Below, piece by piece: positions 13,948 through 20,318 of a stretch of 20,318 nt of DNA; position 1 is the stretch's first letter; each line of letters opens with the position of its first letter. The notes beneath the pieces were generated by a model. That model saw only the letters and a list, made by a program, of their open reading frames with translations, ran no database searches and was not told where the DNA came from. A program made the position numbers and the translations under genes. The stretch comes from Sedimentibacter sp. (GTDB taxonomy: Bacteria; Bacillota; Clostridia; Tissierellales; Sedimentibacteraceae): positions 1 to 20,318 of the forward strand of contig JAQSYS010000006.1 in the NCBI GenBank assembly GCA_029256005.1. The letters are read 5' to 3'.

Positions 13948-14598
13948 TTAAATTTCAATTAATCTCAAATCTTCTGCAATAATCAATATAGCTTCTGTTG
14001 CAGCCTGAACATCTTCTACAGTAAATGCAGGATTTATTTCTTTCAATACAAGACCTTTATCTGTAACTTCCATAACACCCATTTCAGTGATTATTAAATC
14101 AACTGCATGTACTGCCGTTAAAGGAAGTTTACATTCTTTTAGTATTTTGTGATTTCCTTTTGCAGTATGGTTCATAGCAACAATAACCTTTTTAGCTCCA
14201 GTTACTAAATCCATAGCTCCACCCATCCCAGGAACCATCTTTCCAGGTACCATCCAGTTTGCAAGGTTACCCTTTTCATCAACTTCTAATGCTCCTAGAA
14301 CTGTAGCATCAACATGTCCGCCTCTTATTATTACAAAGGACTCTGCACTGTCGAAAAATGCTCCGCCCGGATTTATTGTTACAGGTATTCCTCCTGCATT
14401 AACCAGATATGGATCTTCCTGACCCTTTTCTGGTGCAGGACCAATTCCCAAAAATCCATTTTCTGACTGTAATGTAATTTCAATTCCTTCTGGCAGAAAA
14501 TTAGCTACCATAGTAGGAAGACCTATGCCAAGATTTACTACATCTCCGTCGTTTAATTCTTTTGCAACTCTTCTTGCTATATATTCTTTTTCATCCAT
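13948..14598 (-). CDS. atoA: Acetate/acetoacetate CoA-transferase, subunit B
   Basis: The beta subunit of a 3-oxoacid/butyrate-acetoacetate CoA-transferase, which moves CoA between acyl-CoA and acetoacetate. The 216 residues are the usual length. Residues 23-29 show LGIGLPT, and the catalytic glutamate that forms the glutamyl-CoA thioester is Glu46 in QSENGFLGIGP. GGAMDLVTGAKKVIVAMNHT is another family block. The ATG shares one base with the stop codon of subunit A (TAATG), so translation is probably coupled and gives equal amounts. GGGGGAA precedes the start. The dehydrogenase gene follows 25 bases later. The exact acyl partner (acetyl- or butyryl-CoA) cannot be read from the sequence. Confidence 0.93.
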   Translation of the reverse strand: MDEKEYIARRVAKELNDGDVVNLGIGLPTMVANFLPEGIEITLQSENGFLGIGPAPEKGQEDPYLVNAGGIPVTINPGGAFFDSAESFVIIRGGHVDATVLGALEVDEKGNLANWMVPGKMVPGMGGAMDLVTGAKKVIVAMNHTAKGNHKILKECKLPLTAVHAVDLIITEMGVMEVTDKGLVLKEINPAFTVEDVQAATEAILIIAEDLRLIEI

Positions 14599-15260
14599 TA
14601 TGATATTCCCCCTGCATCTACTATAAAATTAACGAAAATTCCCGGAGTTATAACGTCGTCTGGATTTATTTCACCCACTTCAACTACCTGATCAGCTTCT
14701 ACAATTACTATGTCAGCTGCTGTAGCCATAATAGGGTTAAAGTTTCTTGTTGCCTTTGCGTATCTTACATTTCCTTTTTTGTCAACCTTAGCACCAACTA
14801 TTAACGCAATGTCAGCCTTTAATGGCTTTTCCAGCAGATATTCTTTACCATCGATTGTTATAATGTCCTTTCCTTTAGCAACAATAGTTCCAAGACCTGT
14901 AGGAGTTAAAACTCCTCCAAGACCAGCACCAGCTACTCTAATTCTTTCAGCTAATGTTCCTTGAGGTACAAGCTCAACTTCCAATTCACCTGAATTCATT
15001 TGATTTCCTGTTTCTTTGTTTGTACCAATATGTGATGCAATTAATTTCTTAACCTGTTTATTAACTATTAATTTACCTATTCCTATTTCAGGGAATGAGG
15101 TATCGTTAGCAATTAAAGTTAAATCTTTAACTCCCTTTGCTACTAAAGCATCTACTATCACATAAGGATTTTTACATCCTAAAAATCCACCTACCATGAT
15201 AGTCATGCCGTCTTGAATCATGTTCACTGCTTCTTGAACAGAAATTACCTTATTTTTCAA
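14598..15260 (-). CDS. atoD: Acetate/acetoacetate CoA-transferase, subunit A
   Basis: The alpha subunit of the CoA-transferase, 220 residues. The start region MIQDGMTIMVGGFLGCKNP contains the GGF-G loop that binds CoA in this family, followed by VKDLTLIANDTSFPEIGIGKL and the block GLGGVLTPTGLGT. The latter reads more like AtoD than eukaryotic-type SCOT. It starts 11 bases after the thiolase gene and overlaps subunit B by one base. A GGGGGCAACAC segment precedes the ATG. It works as a heteromer with the next gene product, activating acetoacetate for thiolysis. Confidence 0.93.
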   Translation of the reverse strand: MKNKVISVQEAVNMIQDGMTIMVGGFLGCKNPYVIVDALVAKGVKDLTLIANDTSFPEIGIGKLIVNKQVKKLIASHIGTNKETGNQMNSGELEVELVPQGTLAERIRVAGAGLGGVLTPTGLGTIVAKGKDIITIDGKEYLLEKPLKADIALIVGAKVDKKGNVRYAKATRNFNPIMATAADIVIVEADQVVEVGEINPDDVITPGIFVNFIVDAGGIS

Positions 15261-15271
15261 TGTGTTGCCCC

Positions 15272-16450
15272 CTATCTTTTAATGATTAATGCAGTACCTT
15301 GGCCTCCGCCAATACATAATGTTGCAAGTCCTGTTTTAGCATCTCTTTTAATCATTTCATGGATTAATGTAACAAGAATTCTTGTTCCTGAACATCCAAT
15401 CGGGTGACCTAATGCGATAGCTCCACCATTAACATTTGTTTTTTCAGGATCCAAGCCTAAATCTCTAACTACAGCAATTGATTGAGCAGCAAATGCTTCA
15501 TTTGCTTCTATTAGGTCTAAATCTTCTACAGTCATGTTTGCTTTTTCCAATGCTTTTTTAGTTGCAGGTACAGGTCCATAACCCATTATTGTCGGATCAA
15601 CTCCAGCTGAAGCATAAGATACAATTGAAGCTAATGGTTTCAATCCTAATTCATCAGCTTTTTCCTTTGACATAAGAAGTACTGCTGCCGCTCCATCATT
15701 TATACCTGATGATGAGGCTGCTGTAACGGTTCCATCCTTTTTAAAAGCAGGTTTTAGTTTTGATAAGCTCTCTATAGTAGCTCCAAATCTTGGAAACTCA
15801 TCTGTATCGATGACTATTGGCTCTCCTTTTTTCTGTGGTAAAACTACTGGAACTATTTCATCCTTGAATTTTCCTTCTTTTATTGCCCTTTCAGCTCGGT
15901 TTTGACTTTTTACTGAAAATTCATCTTGATTTTCTCTTGTTATATTCCACTGCTCTGCAATATTTTCAGCAGTTATACCCATGTGGTAATTATTGAATAT
16001 ATCTGTTAAACCATCTGCTACCATTGTATCAATAACTGAGGCATCTCCCATTCTAAATCCCCATCTTCCCTTAGGCAAAATGTATGGTGCCATGCTCATA
16101 TTTTCAGCTCCTCCGGCTAAAATCACATCAGCTTCGCCAAGAGCTATTGCTTGAGCAGCAAGCTGTATTGTTTTTAAACCGGACCCACAAACTTTGTTTA
16201 TTGTCATAGAAGGCACTTCGGTTGGAATACCTACTGCTATTGATACTTGTCTAGCTAAGTTCTGTCCAATACCTGCTTGAAGTACATTTCCAAATATAAC
16301 TTCATCTACTAATTCAGGATTTATATTTGCTCTCTTAAGAGCAGCGTCTGCTGCAACAGCACCCAGTTTTACAGCCGGTACATCCTTAAAACAACCTCCA
16401 AAGTTACCAATAGGTGTTCTTGCAGCACTTACGATTACAACTTCTCTCAT
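15272..16450 (-). CDS. atoB: Acetyl-CoA acetyltransferase (thiolase)
   Basis: Cleaves acetoacetyl-CoA with CoA into two acetyl-CoA, or condenses them in reverse. The 392 residues are typical. The nucleophilic Cys88 sits in NKVCGSGLKTI; the NEAFA block, the histidine in GGAIALGHPIGCSGTRI and the second catalytic cysteine in ATLCIGGGQG are all present. I chose the ATG at 16450 because AAAGGAGG lies 6 bases upstream; the in-frame start at 16468 lies before that site. It is the first gene of the operon, 63 bases below the -12 box of a sigma-54 promoter. Operon context points to short-chain acetoacetyl-CoA use, not long-chain beta-oxidation. Confidence 0.95.
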   Translation of the reverse strand: MREVVIVSAARTPIGNFGGCFKDVPAVKLGAVAADAALKRANINPELVDEVIFGNVLQAGIGQNLARQVSIAVGIPTEVPSMTINKVCGSGLKTIQLAAQAIALGEADVILAGGAENMSMAPYILPKGRWGFRMGDASVIDTMVADGLTDIFNNYHMGITAENIAEQWNITRENQDEFSVKSQNRAERAIKEGKFKDEIVPVVLPQKKGEPIVIDTDEFPRFGATIESLSKLKPAFKKDGTVTAASSSGINDGAAAVLLMSKEKADELGLKPLASIVSYASAGVDPTIMGYGPVPATKKALEKANMTVEDLDLIEANEAFAAQSIAVVRDLGLDPEKTNVNGGAIALGHPIGCSGTRILVTLIHEMIKRDAKTGLATLCIGGGQGTALIIKR

Positions 16451-16512
16451 GAATCCTCCTTTAATCATTAAAGTTTTGAATACCTTTGATTAAGTATTCA
16501 CTTTTATATAAA

Positions 16513-16528
16513 GCAATTACCATGCCAA
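16513..16528 (-). promoter_or_regulatory. Sigma-54 (-24/-12) promoter of the acetoacetate operon
   Basis: The minus strand reads TTGGCATGGTAATTGC, matching TGGCAC-N5-TTGC with a single change (T for the final C) and the required spacing of 12 between GG and GC. It lies upstream of the thiolase gene and downstream of a sigma-54 activator gene, which makes the call strong. Confidence 0.9.
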
Positions 16529-16622
16529 ATTTGAAAATGTTTTCTTGTTAAAATTTCTGTTCAAATTGTAATTATCATATAGTTTTATATTAACCCATAA
16601 TTATTCATGAAATAAAAAGGAA

Positions 16623-16640
16623 TGTAGAAACTTATCTACA
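16623..16640. promoter_or_regulatory. Upstream activating site 1
   Basis: TGTAGAAACTTATCTACA is an 18-bp inverted repeat with TGTAGA/TCTACA arms, centred about 106 bases above the -24 element. The same pattern occurs twice more toward the regulator gene. Inferred binding site for the Fis-type HTH of the neighbouring activator. On the minus strand it could also fold as a weak terminator of the regulator mRNA. Confidence 0.75.
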
Positions 16641-16702
16641 CTCCTATTTTTGTTATTTTTTACTTTTTTTATAATATTTAAAAACAAAGGATTTAAGATG
16701 CT

Positions 16703-16720
16703 TGTAGCTTACGTTCTACA
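16703..16720. promoter_or_regulatory. Upstream activating site 2
   Basis: TGTAGCTTACGTTCTACA is the weakest of three matching 18-bp repeats (5-bp arms TGTAG/CTACA). Its centre is 80 bases from site 1 and 29 from site 3, close to three helical turns, so dimers at sites 2 and 3 could lie on the same DNA face. Confidence 0.7.
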
Positions 16721-16731
16721 TCTATCTGGCA

Positions 16732-16749
16732 TGTAGAAACTTTTCTACA
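16732..16749. promoter_or_regulatory. Upstream activating site 3, across the regulator's stop codon
   Basis: TGTAGAAACTTTTCTACA is the most symmetric copy (8-bp arms TGTAGAAA/TTTCTACA). It contains the TAG stop (16747-16745) of the sigma-54 activator gene, so the site is partly coding. It lies about 215 bases above the -24 element, a usual enhancer distance. Confidence 0.75.
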
Positions 16750-18448
16750 CGATATTTTTTATATCTATCCCATATCCCATAAGCTTTTTATATAACGCTG
16801 TCCTATGTATGCCAAGTAATTTAGCTGCTTCAGTCCTACTGCCGTTGGTTGTCTTTATTGCAGCCAATATAGCTTCAATTTCCGCTTCAGCTATTTTATC
16901 CTTAAGTTTTTTATTATCGGAAGTTTGTTCTTCCAAAATGATTTTATTGCTGATGAATTCAGGCAAATTCTGCATTGTAACAAAACTTCCTGATGCAATA
17001 TTTGCTGCTCTTTCCAAGACATTTCTAAGCTCTCTTACATTACCCGGCCAGTCATAAAATTTCATAGCCAAGATTGCCTTGTCTGTAACGTTTTTTGATG
17101 TTAGGCTCGATTCAAGCTGCTTGTTAAGTATATCTTCACATAATAATTCCAAATCATCAAGACGCTCTCTTAATGGCGGAATTTTTATTTCAACTACATT
17201 TAATCTATAGTACAAATCCTGTCTGAAAAGACCCTTTTTTACAAGTTTTTCAAGATTTTCATTAGTACAAGCAATAAATCTAATATCTATTTTAATTGCT
17301 GTGTGACCACCGATTCTTTCAAATTCCCTTTCCTCTAGAACTCTTAAAAGTTTTGCCTGCATACTGAACGGCATTGAGCTTATTTCATCCAATAAAACCG
17401 TTCCGCCATTTGCAAGTTCTAACTTTCCTATTTTGCCTTCCTTTTTTGCTCCTGTAAAAGCGCCATTTTCATAACCGAACAATTCTGATTCCAATAATTC
17501 ATGTGGTATTGCAGCGCAGTTTATTCTAATAAACGGTAAATTTTTTCTGTTGCTGGCATAGTGAATAGCATGTGCAAAAAATTCCTTACCTGTTCCGCTT
17601 TCACCTTCTATTAATATTGTTGAAGAAGATGTAGCAGCTTTTAAAGCCATATTTTTTAGTTCAATCATTTTTGGATTTTGAGTTATAATATCATCGATAG
17701 AATAATTAGCACAATACATTTTTCCTAACTCATTTTTATATATATTTACAGTATTTTCAAGGATTTTTAGCTTTGTAGCCAAATCCTTGACCTCCTTAAC
17801 ATCTTTAAATAAGACTGTACCAACAGCACCGATAATTTTCCCGTCTTTTATTATTGGAGTCCTGCTTGCTATCATATCATGGCCCTGTATTCTTTGAATA
17901 TCGTACAATTCCTTGTTCCCAGTTTTTAAAACGATGTGTAAACGAGTATTTTCTATGACTTCCTCAACAGGTTTTCCTAACACATCCTCTTCCTTTATAC
18001 CAAACAATTTTTCATAATTCCACTTAATAATTTTTCCTTCTTCATTTACCAGGACAATTCCCTGATAAGCATTGTCGAGTATGTCCTTCATACTTCTTAA
18101 ACCCTGTTTAAGTTCTTCTATTTCAGATTTTGTTTCCTCAATGTCAATAACTTCTTTAAACATTGAGAAAGTAAAACTTACTTCATCTGACTTGCGAATA
18201 TTATATGATTCAACAATTATTTTTTTGTCACCAACACTAATTTCTTTTTCAAGTTTAACATTTGTATTCAAAATAGTAGTAAGTTCATATGACTTCAATA
18301 ATTTCATTATTTTTATAGGATCTTCATCCACCACATTAAATATTATTTTAAACTTATTATTAATTAAAAAGGTTTTCTTATTATCAATAAATAGTACTCC
18401 ATCACTAAGACTATCTATAACATTGTGAAATTCCTTATAACTGTTCAT
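16745..18448 (-). CDS. Sigma-54-dependent enhancer-binding activator (PAS, AAA+, Fis HTH)
   Basis: A 567-residue transcription activator. The N-terminal region has a divergent PAS-like segment (about 5-100) and a clear PAS domain (about 120-220, DNAYQGIVLVNEEGKIIKWN), the probable signal input. The AAA+ ATPase has Walker A GESGTGKE (282-289), the sigma-54-contacting GAFTGA (329-334) and Walker B GGTVLLDE (348-355). A Fis-type HTH closes the protein (about 526-560, GSRTEAAKLLGIHRTALYKKL). There is no receiver domain, so it is probably driven by a small molecule, not phosphorylation. AGGGGGT precedes the ATG. The adjacent sigma-54 promoter and three inverted repeats indicate that it activates the acetoacetate operon. 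The inducer is unknown; acetoacetate or a short-chain acyl compound is plausible from context. Confidence 0.94.
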   Translation of the reverse strand: MNSYKEFHNVIDSLSDGVLFIDNKKTFLINNKFKIIFNVVDEDPIKIMKLLKSYELTTILNTNVKLEKEISVGDKKIIVESYNIRKSDEVSFTFSMFKEVIDIEETKSEIEELKQGLRSMKDILDNAYQGIVLVNEEGKIIKWNYEKLFGIKEEDVLGKPVEEVIENTRLHIVLKTGNKELYDIQRIQGHDMIASRTPIIKDGKIIGAVGTVLFKDVKEVKDLATKLKILENTVNIYKNELGKMYCANYSIDDIITQNPKMIELKNMALKAATSSSTILIEGESGTGKEFFAHAIHYASNRKNLPFIRINCAAIPHELLESELFGYENGAFTGAKKEGKIGKLELANGGTVLLDEISSMPFSMQAKLLRVLEEREFERIGGHTAIKIDIRFIACTNENLEKLVKKGLFRQDLYYRLNVVEIKIPPLRERLDDLELLCEDILNKQLESSLTSKNVTDKAILAMKFYDWPGNVRELRNVLERAANIASGSFVTMQNLPEFISNKIILEEQTSDNKKLKDKIAEAEIEAILAAIKTTNGSRTEAAKLLGIHRTALYKKLMGYGIDIKNIV

Positions 18449-18651
18449 AAATTACCCCCTTTACAAACATATTAACATATGCCAAAGATAGATTAAAATA
18501 TTTAATATTATATCATACCTGTGAAAACATTTCCATAAATCTATTAATTAACGAAATTAACCAATTGAAGTTTTTAGAATACGTTAACAATTTAATATAT
18601 GTATAATATTATAAGGTTAGATATACTATAATATTCGAAAGGACTAGCAAT

Positions 18652-19122
18652 ATGAATAAATTAAACCCTGATAAACTTCATGTTGAATATATTAATGTCA
18701 CTCCTACAGAACCTATTATACCAAGACGCTATACCCTAACGCATTCAGATTTAACTGAAGATCTTTATTTAACACTAGGTTTGGACTTTGCTTATCATAA
18801 GCTTAATCCCATGAGAGATGAAGTAATGGGCGAGTGGATTTTAAATGAAGAAGGATATATTTATTATGTTTATTTATTAGTAGATGGGCAATTTAATCCT
18901 GAGATTAAAACAATACGTGAAGCCGTTTTCAGAAAAGAACTACCTCTTGCATTAGAAGCAATTCGTTATGGAGATAGCAAATTTTTCAACACACATAAAG
19001 AATTAGATTTTGTTCCTATTATTGTTTACTTTCTATCAACTGATCCCATGTTTAATAAGGTAGAAAACTGGGGCACTTTTTCAGACTATAGCAAAGTTGC
19101 TTCTCAAAGATTTTTTTTATAA
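18652..19122 (+). CDS. Staygreen-family protein
   Basis: A 156-residue soluble protein that I recognise as a bacterial member of the staygreen (SGR) family, whose plant members remove magnesium from chlorophyll a. Shared blocks with plant SGR are PRRYTLTHSDLT (24-35), MRDEVMGEW (54-62), FRKELPLALEAIRYGDSKFFN (93-113, as spaced in plants), VYFLSTDPMFNKVENWG (125-141). There is no transit or signal peptide, so it is the core domain alone. AAAGGA lies before the ATG. The gene is alone, with a strong hairpin at its 3' end. No chlorophyll or tetrapyrrole gene is in the window, so the substrate here is unknown. The family call is from remembered motifs; activity is not implied. Confidence 0.85.
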   Translation: MNKLNPDKLHVEYINVTPTEPIIPRRYTLTHSDLTEDLYLTLGLDFAYHKLNPMRDEVMGEWILNEEGYIYYVYLLVDGQFNPEIKTIREAVFRKELPLALEAIRYGDSKFFNTHKELDFVPIIVYFLSTDPMFNKVENWGTFSDYSKVASQRFFL

Positions 19123-19155
19123 AGAATGCTCGAAGTAAATTCGAGCATTCTTTAT
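19119..19155 (+). terminator. Long hairpin terminator after the staygreen gene
   Basis: A 15-bp perfect stem (19119-19133 with 19141-19155, 7-base loop) includes the stop codon. The following DNA is AT-rich (AAATTATTT) and has no clean T-run, so it may act through its stem or protect the mRNA end. Confidence 0.7.
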
Positions 19156-19254
19156 AAATTATTTGACAATTTTATACATATATGACAAAATTAAGTTTGT
19201 GTGAAAATATTTTCCTTTTCAGACATATATTAAACTACTTACTTGGAGGGAAAA

Positions 19255-20318
19255 ATGATTGGTTTATTATTTTTAGCGTTTTTAGTAATCATTGAAATTG
19301 CTTTTACATTCATAAGGCTATTTAAAAGATCTGAACTTATTAAAGAAATGTCTTTTCTCAAAATTCTTAATTTTGTAATTTTCCTGATTCTTATTGTTAG
19401 TCCAATAATTAATTGGGGTTTTCAATGGTACATGATTGGTCTTATATTATTTTTTCAAGCATTAAATGGTGTATTGAATTTATTTCGAAAGAAAAACCTA
19501 TTGTTTTTCAAAAAGAAAAAAATTATATTATCATGCATAAACAATATATTTATTATCTTAATGGCATTTATACCAGCAATAATTTTCCCACAATATGAAC
19601 CAATTAATACTACAGGACAGCTTGAAATTGCTACAGTAAGCTACACTCTTACAGATGAATCCAGGCAGGAATTCTTCACTGAAGAAGATGATAAAAGAAA
19701 GGTTACAATACAATACTGGTATCCAACTGGCGACGGAAATTATCCGCTTATCATATTTTCACATGGAGCATTTGGCTACCGAATGAGCAACTATTCTTTA
19801 TATGAAGAACTCGCTAGCAATGGATATGTGGTTTGCAGTATCGACCATACATATCACGCTTTTGTAACAATGCAAGATGACGGCAAAAAAGTTATTGCAA
19901 ATATGGATTTTATTAATGACGCGATAAAAACTACAAACGGTGAAATAGTTGGTGAAAAGTTGTTTGCAATGCAAAAGGATTGGATGAAACTTAGAACAGA
20001 AGATATGTCATTTGTCCTTAATTACATAAAAAATATGGCTTCTTCCTCTTCTGAAGAAGTATATAAAAATATAGATTTAAATCATATTGGAGTTTTAGGT
20101 CACTCTATGGGTGGTGCGACAGCTGCACAGATAGGCAGGATGAATGATGATGTTGATGCAGTGGTTGTACTTGATGGTACAATGTTTGGAGAAATCACGG
20201 ATTATAAAAACGCAAAGAATGTATTAACGGATATTCCGTATCCGAAACCTATAATGAATGTATACAATGAATCACATTATTATGATGAAGCACTTGTTGA
20301 CAAGGAATATCCTAATTC
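19255..20318 (+). CDS. Membrane-anchored PAF-acetylhydrolase-like alpha/beta hydrolase (cut by window edge)
   Basis: An open frame of 354 codons starts at the ATG at 19255 (site GGAGGG 6 bases upstream) and runs off the right edge. About the first 120 residues hold three or four hydrophobic segments (LLFLAFLVIIEIAFTFI, ILNFVIFLILIVSPIIN and others), separated by Lys-rich loops. Then comes a hydrolase domain: oxyanion region FSHGAFGY (168-175), VVCSIDHTYHA, and the nucleophile elbow GHSMGG with Ser284. The layout resembles PAF-acetylhydrolase/dienelactone-hydrolase-like esterases whose catalytic domain sits outside the membrane. The catalytic Asp and His would be expected beyond or near the edge. 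The substrate is unknown. Confidence 0.85.
   Translation, partial: MIGLLFLAFLVIIEIAFTFIRLFKRSELIKEMSFLKILNFVIFLILIVSPIINWGFQWYMIGLILFFQALNGVLNLFRKKNLLFFKKKKIILSCINNIFIILMAFIPAIIFPQYEPINTTGQLEIATVSYTLTDESRQEFFTEEDDKRKVTIQYWYPTGDGNYPLIIFSHGAFGYRMSNYSLYEELASNGYVVCSIDHTYHAFVTMQDDGKKVIANMDFINDAIKTTNGEIVGEKLFAMQKDWMKLRTEDMSFVLNYIKNMASSSSEEVYKNIDLNHIGVLGHSMGGATAAQIGRMNDDVDAVVVLDGTMFGEITDYKNAKNVLTDIPYPKPIMNVYNESHYYDEALVDKEYPN

Noticed and set aside
18476..18500. TGGCAT sequence upstream of the activator gene, resembling a -24 element
   Set aside because: No GC dinucleotide lies at the required -12 spacing, so there is no sign of sigma-54 self-activation.
18602..18632. Two TATAAT boxes upstream of the staygreen gene
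   Set aside because: Neither has a -35 box within 16-18 bases; in such AT-rich DNA the hexamer alone is not enough to call a promoter.
19163..19195. TTGACA upstream of the right-edge hydrolase gene
   Set aside because: No acceptable -10 at 16-18 bases (CAAAAT at best), so not listed as a promoter.
1..20318. CRISPR arrays, insertion sequences, toxin-antitoxin or defence genes
   Set aside because: No regularly spaced repeats, transposase, nuclease-toxin or other defence-associated proteins were seen on either strand.

Overview
The window is AT-rich with strong AGGAGG-type ribosome-binding sites and compact same-strand gene runs. Its contents (NiaR-type niacin control, a sigma-54 activated acetoacetate/3-hydroxybutyrate operon, an SelO pseudokinase, a clostridial-type two-OB-fold SSB) fit a low-GC anaerobic Firmicute such as a member of Clostridia or Tissierellia. 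That placement is inference from gene content; there is no rRNA in the window.

Left part (1-9837), almost all on the minus strand: the start of an unrecognised gene cut by the edge; an arginase with a small DUF2007-like protein upstream; SelO; the niacin ECF transporter component NiaX with a consensus promoter and a palindromic operator, next to its likely repressor NiaR; a tRNA-Pro(CGG); then a DNA-maintenance run read in the order ssb-like, topB, two tandem paralogous membrane-anchored helical-repeat proteins, and an 8-oxoguanine glycosylase. A terminator separates the SSB gene from topB.

Middle (9960-11700), plus strand: ychF with its own promoter and terminator, then a second consensus promoter that drives a roughly 245-base leader before a 61-residue two-helix membrane protein. 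The leader holds a GAAA-capped hairpin, a hairpin carrying a near-perfect 11-nt tetraloop receptor, and two tandem terminators whose arms can re-pair with each other. This looks like an undescribed or divergent riboswitch/attenuator and is the most interesting item in the window.

Right part (11790-18448), minus strand: a 3-hydroxybutyrate/acetoacetate module consisting of thiolase, CoA-transferase A and B subunits, 3-hydroxybutyrate dehydrogenase and a GntP-family permease. It follows a good sigma-54 -24/-12 site and lies downstream of a PAS-AAA+-Fis enhancer-binding protein. Three 18-bp inverted repeats between regulator and promoter are the likely upstream activating sites; one runs across the regulator's stop codon. 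Together the genes would import 3-hydroxybutyrate, oxidise it to acetoacetate, load it with CoA and cleave it to acetyl-CoA, or run in reverse.

Far right (18652-20318), plus strand: a staygreen-family protein, a relative of the plant chlorophyll Mg-dechelatase, in an apparently non-photosynthetic organism; then the beginning of a membrane-anchored PAF-acetylhydrolase-like alpha/beta hydrolase cut by the window edge.
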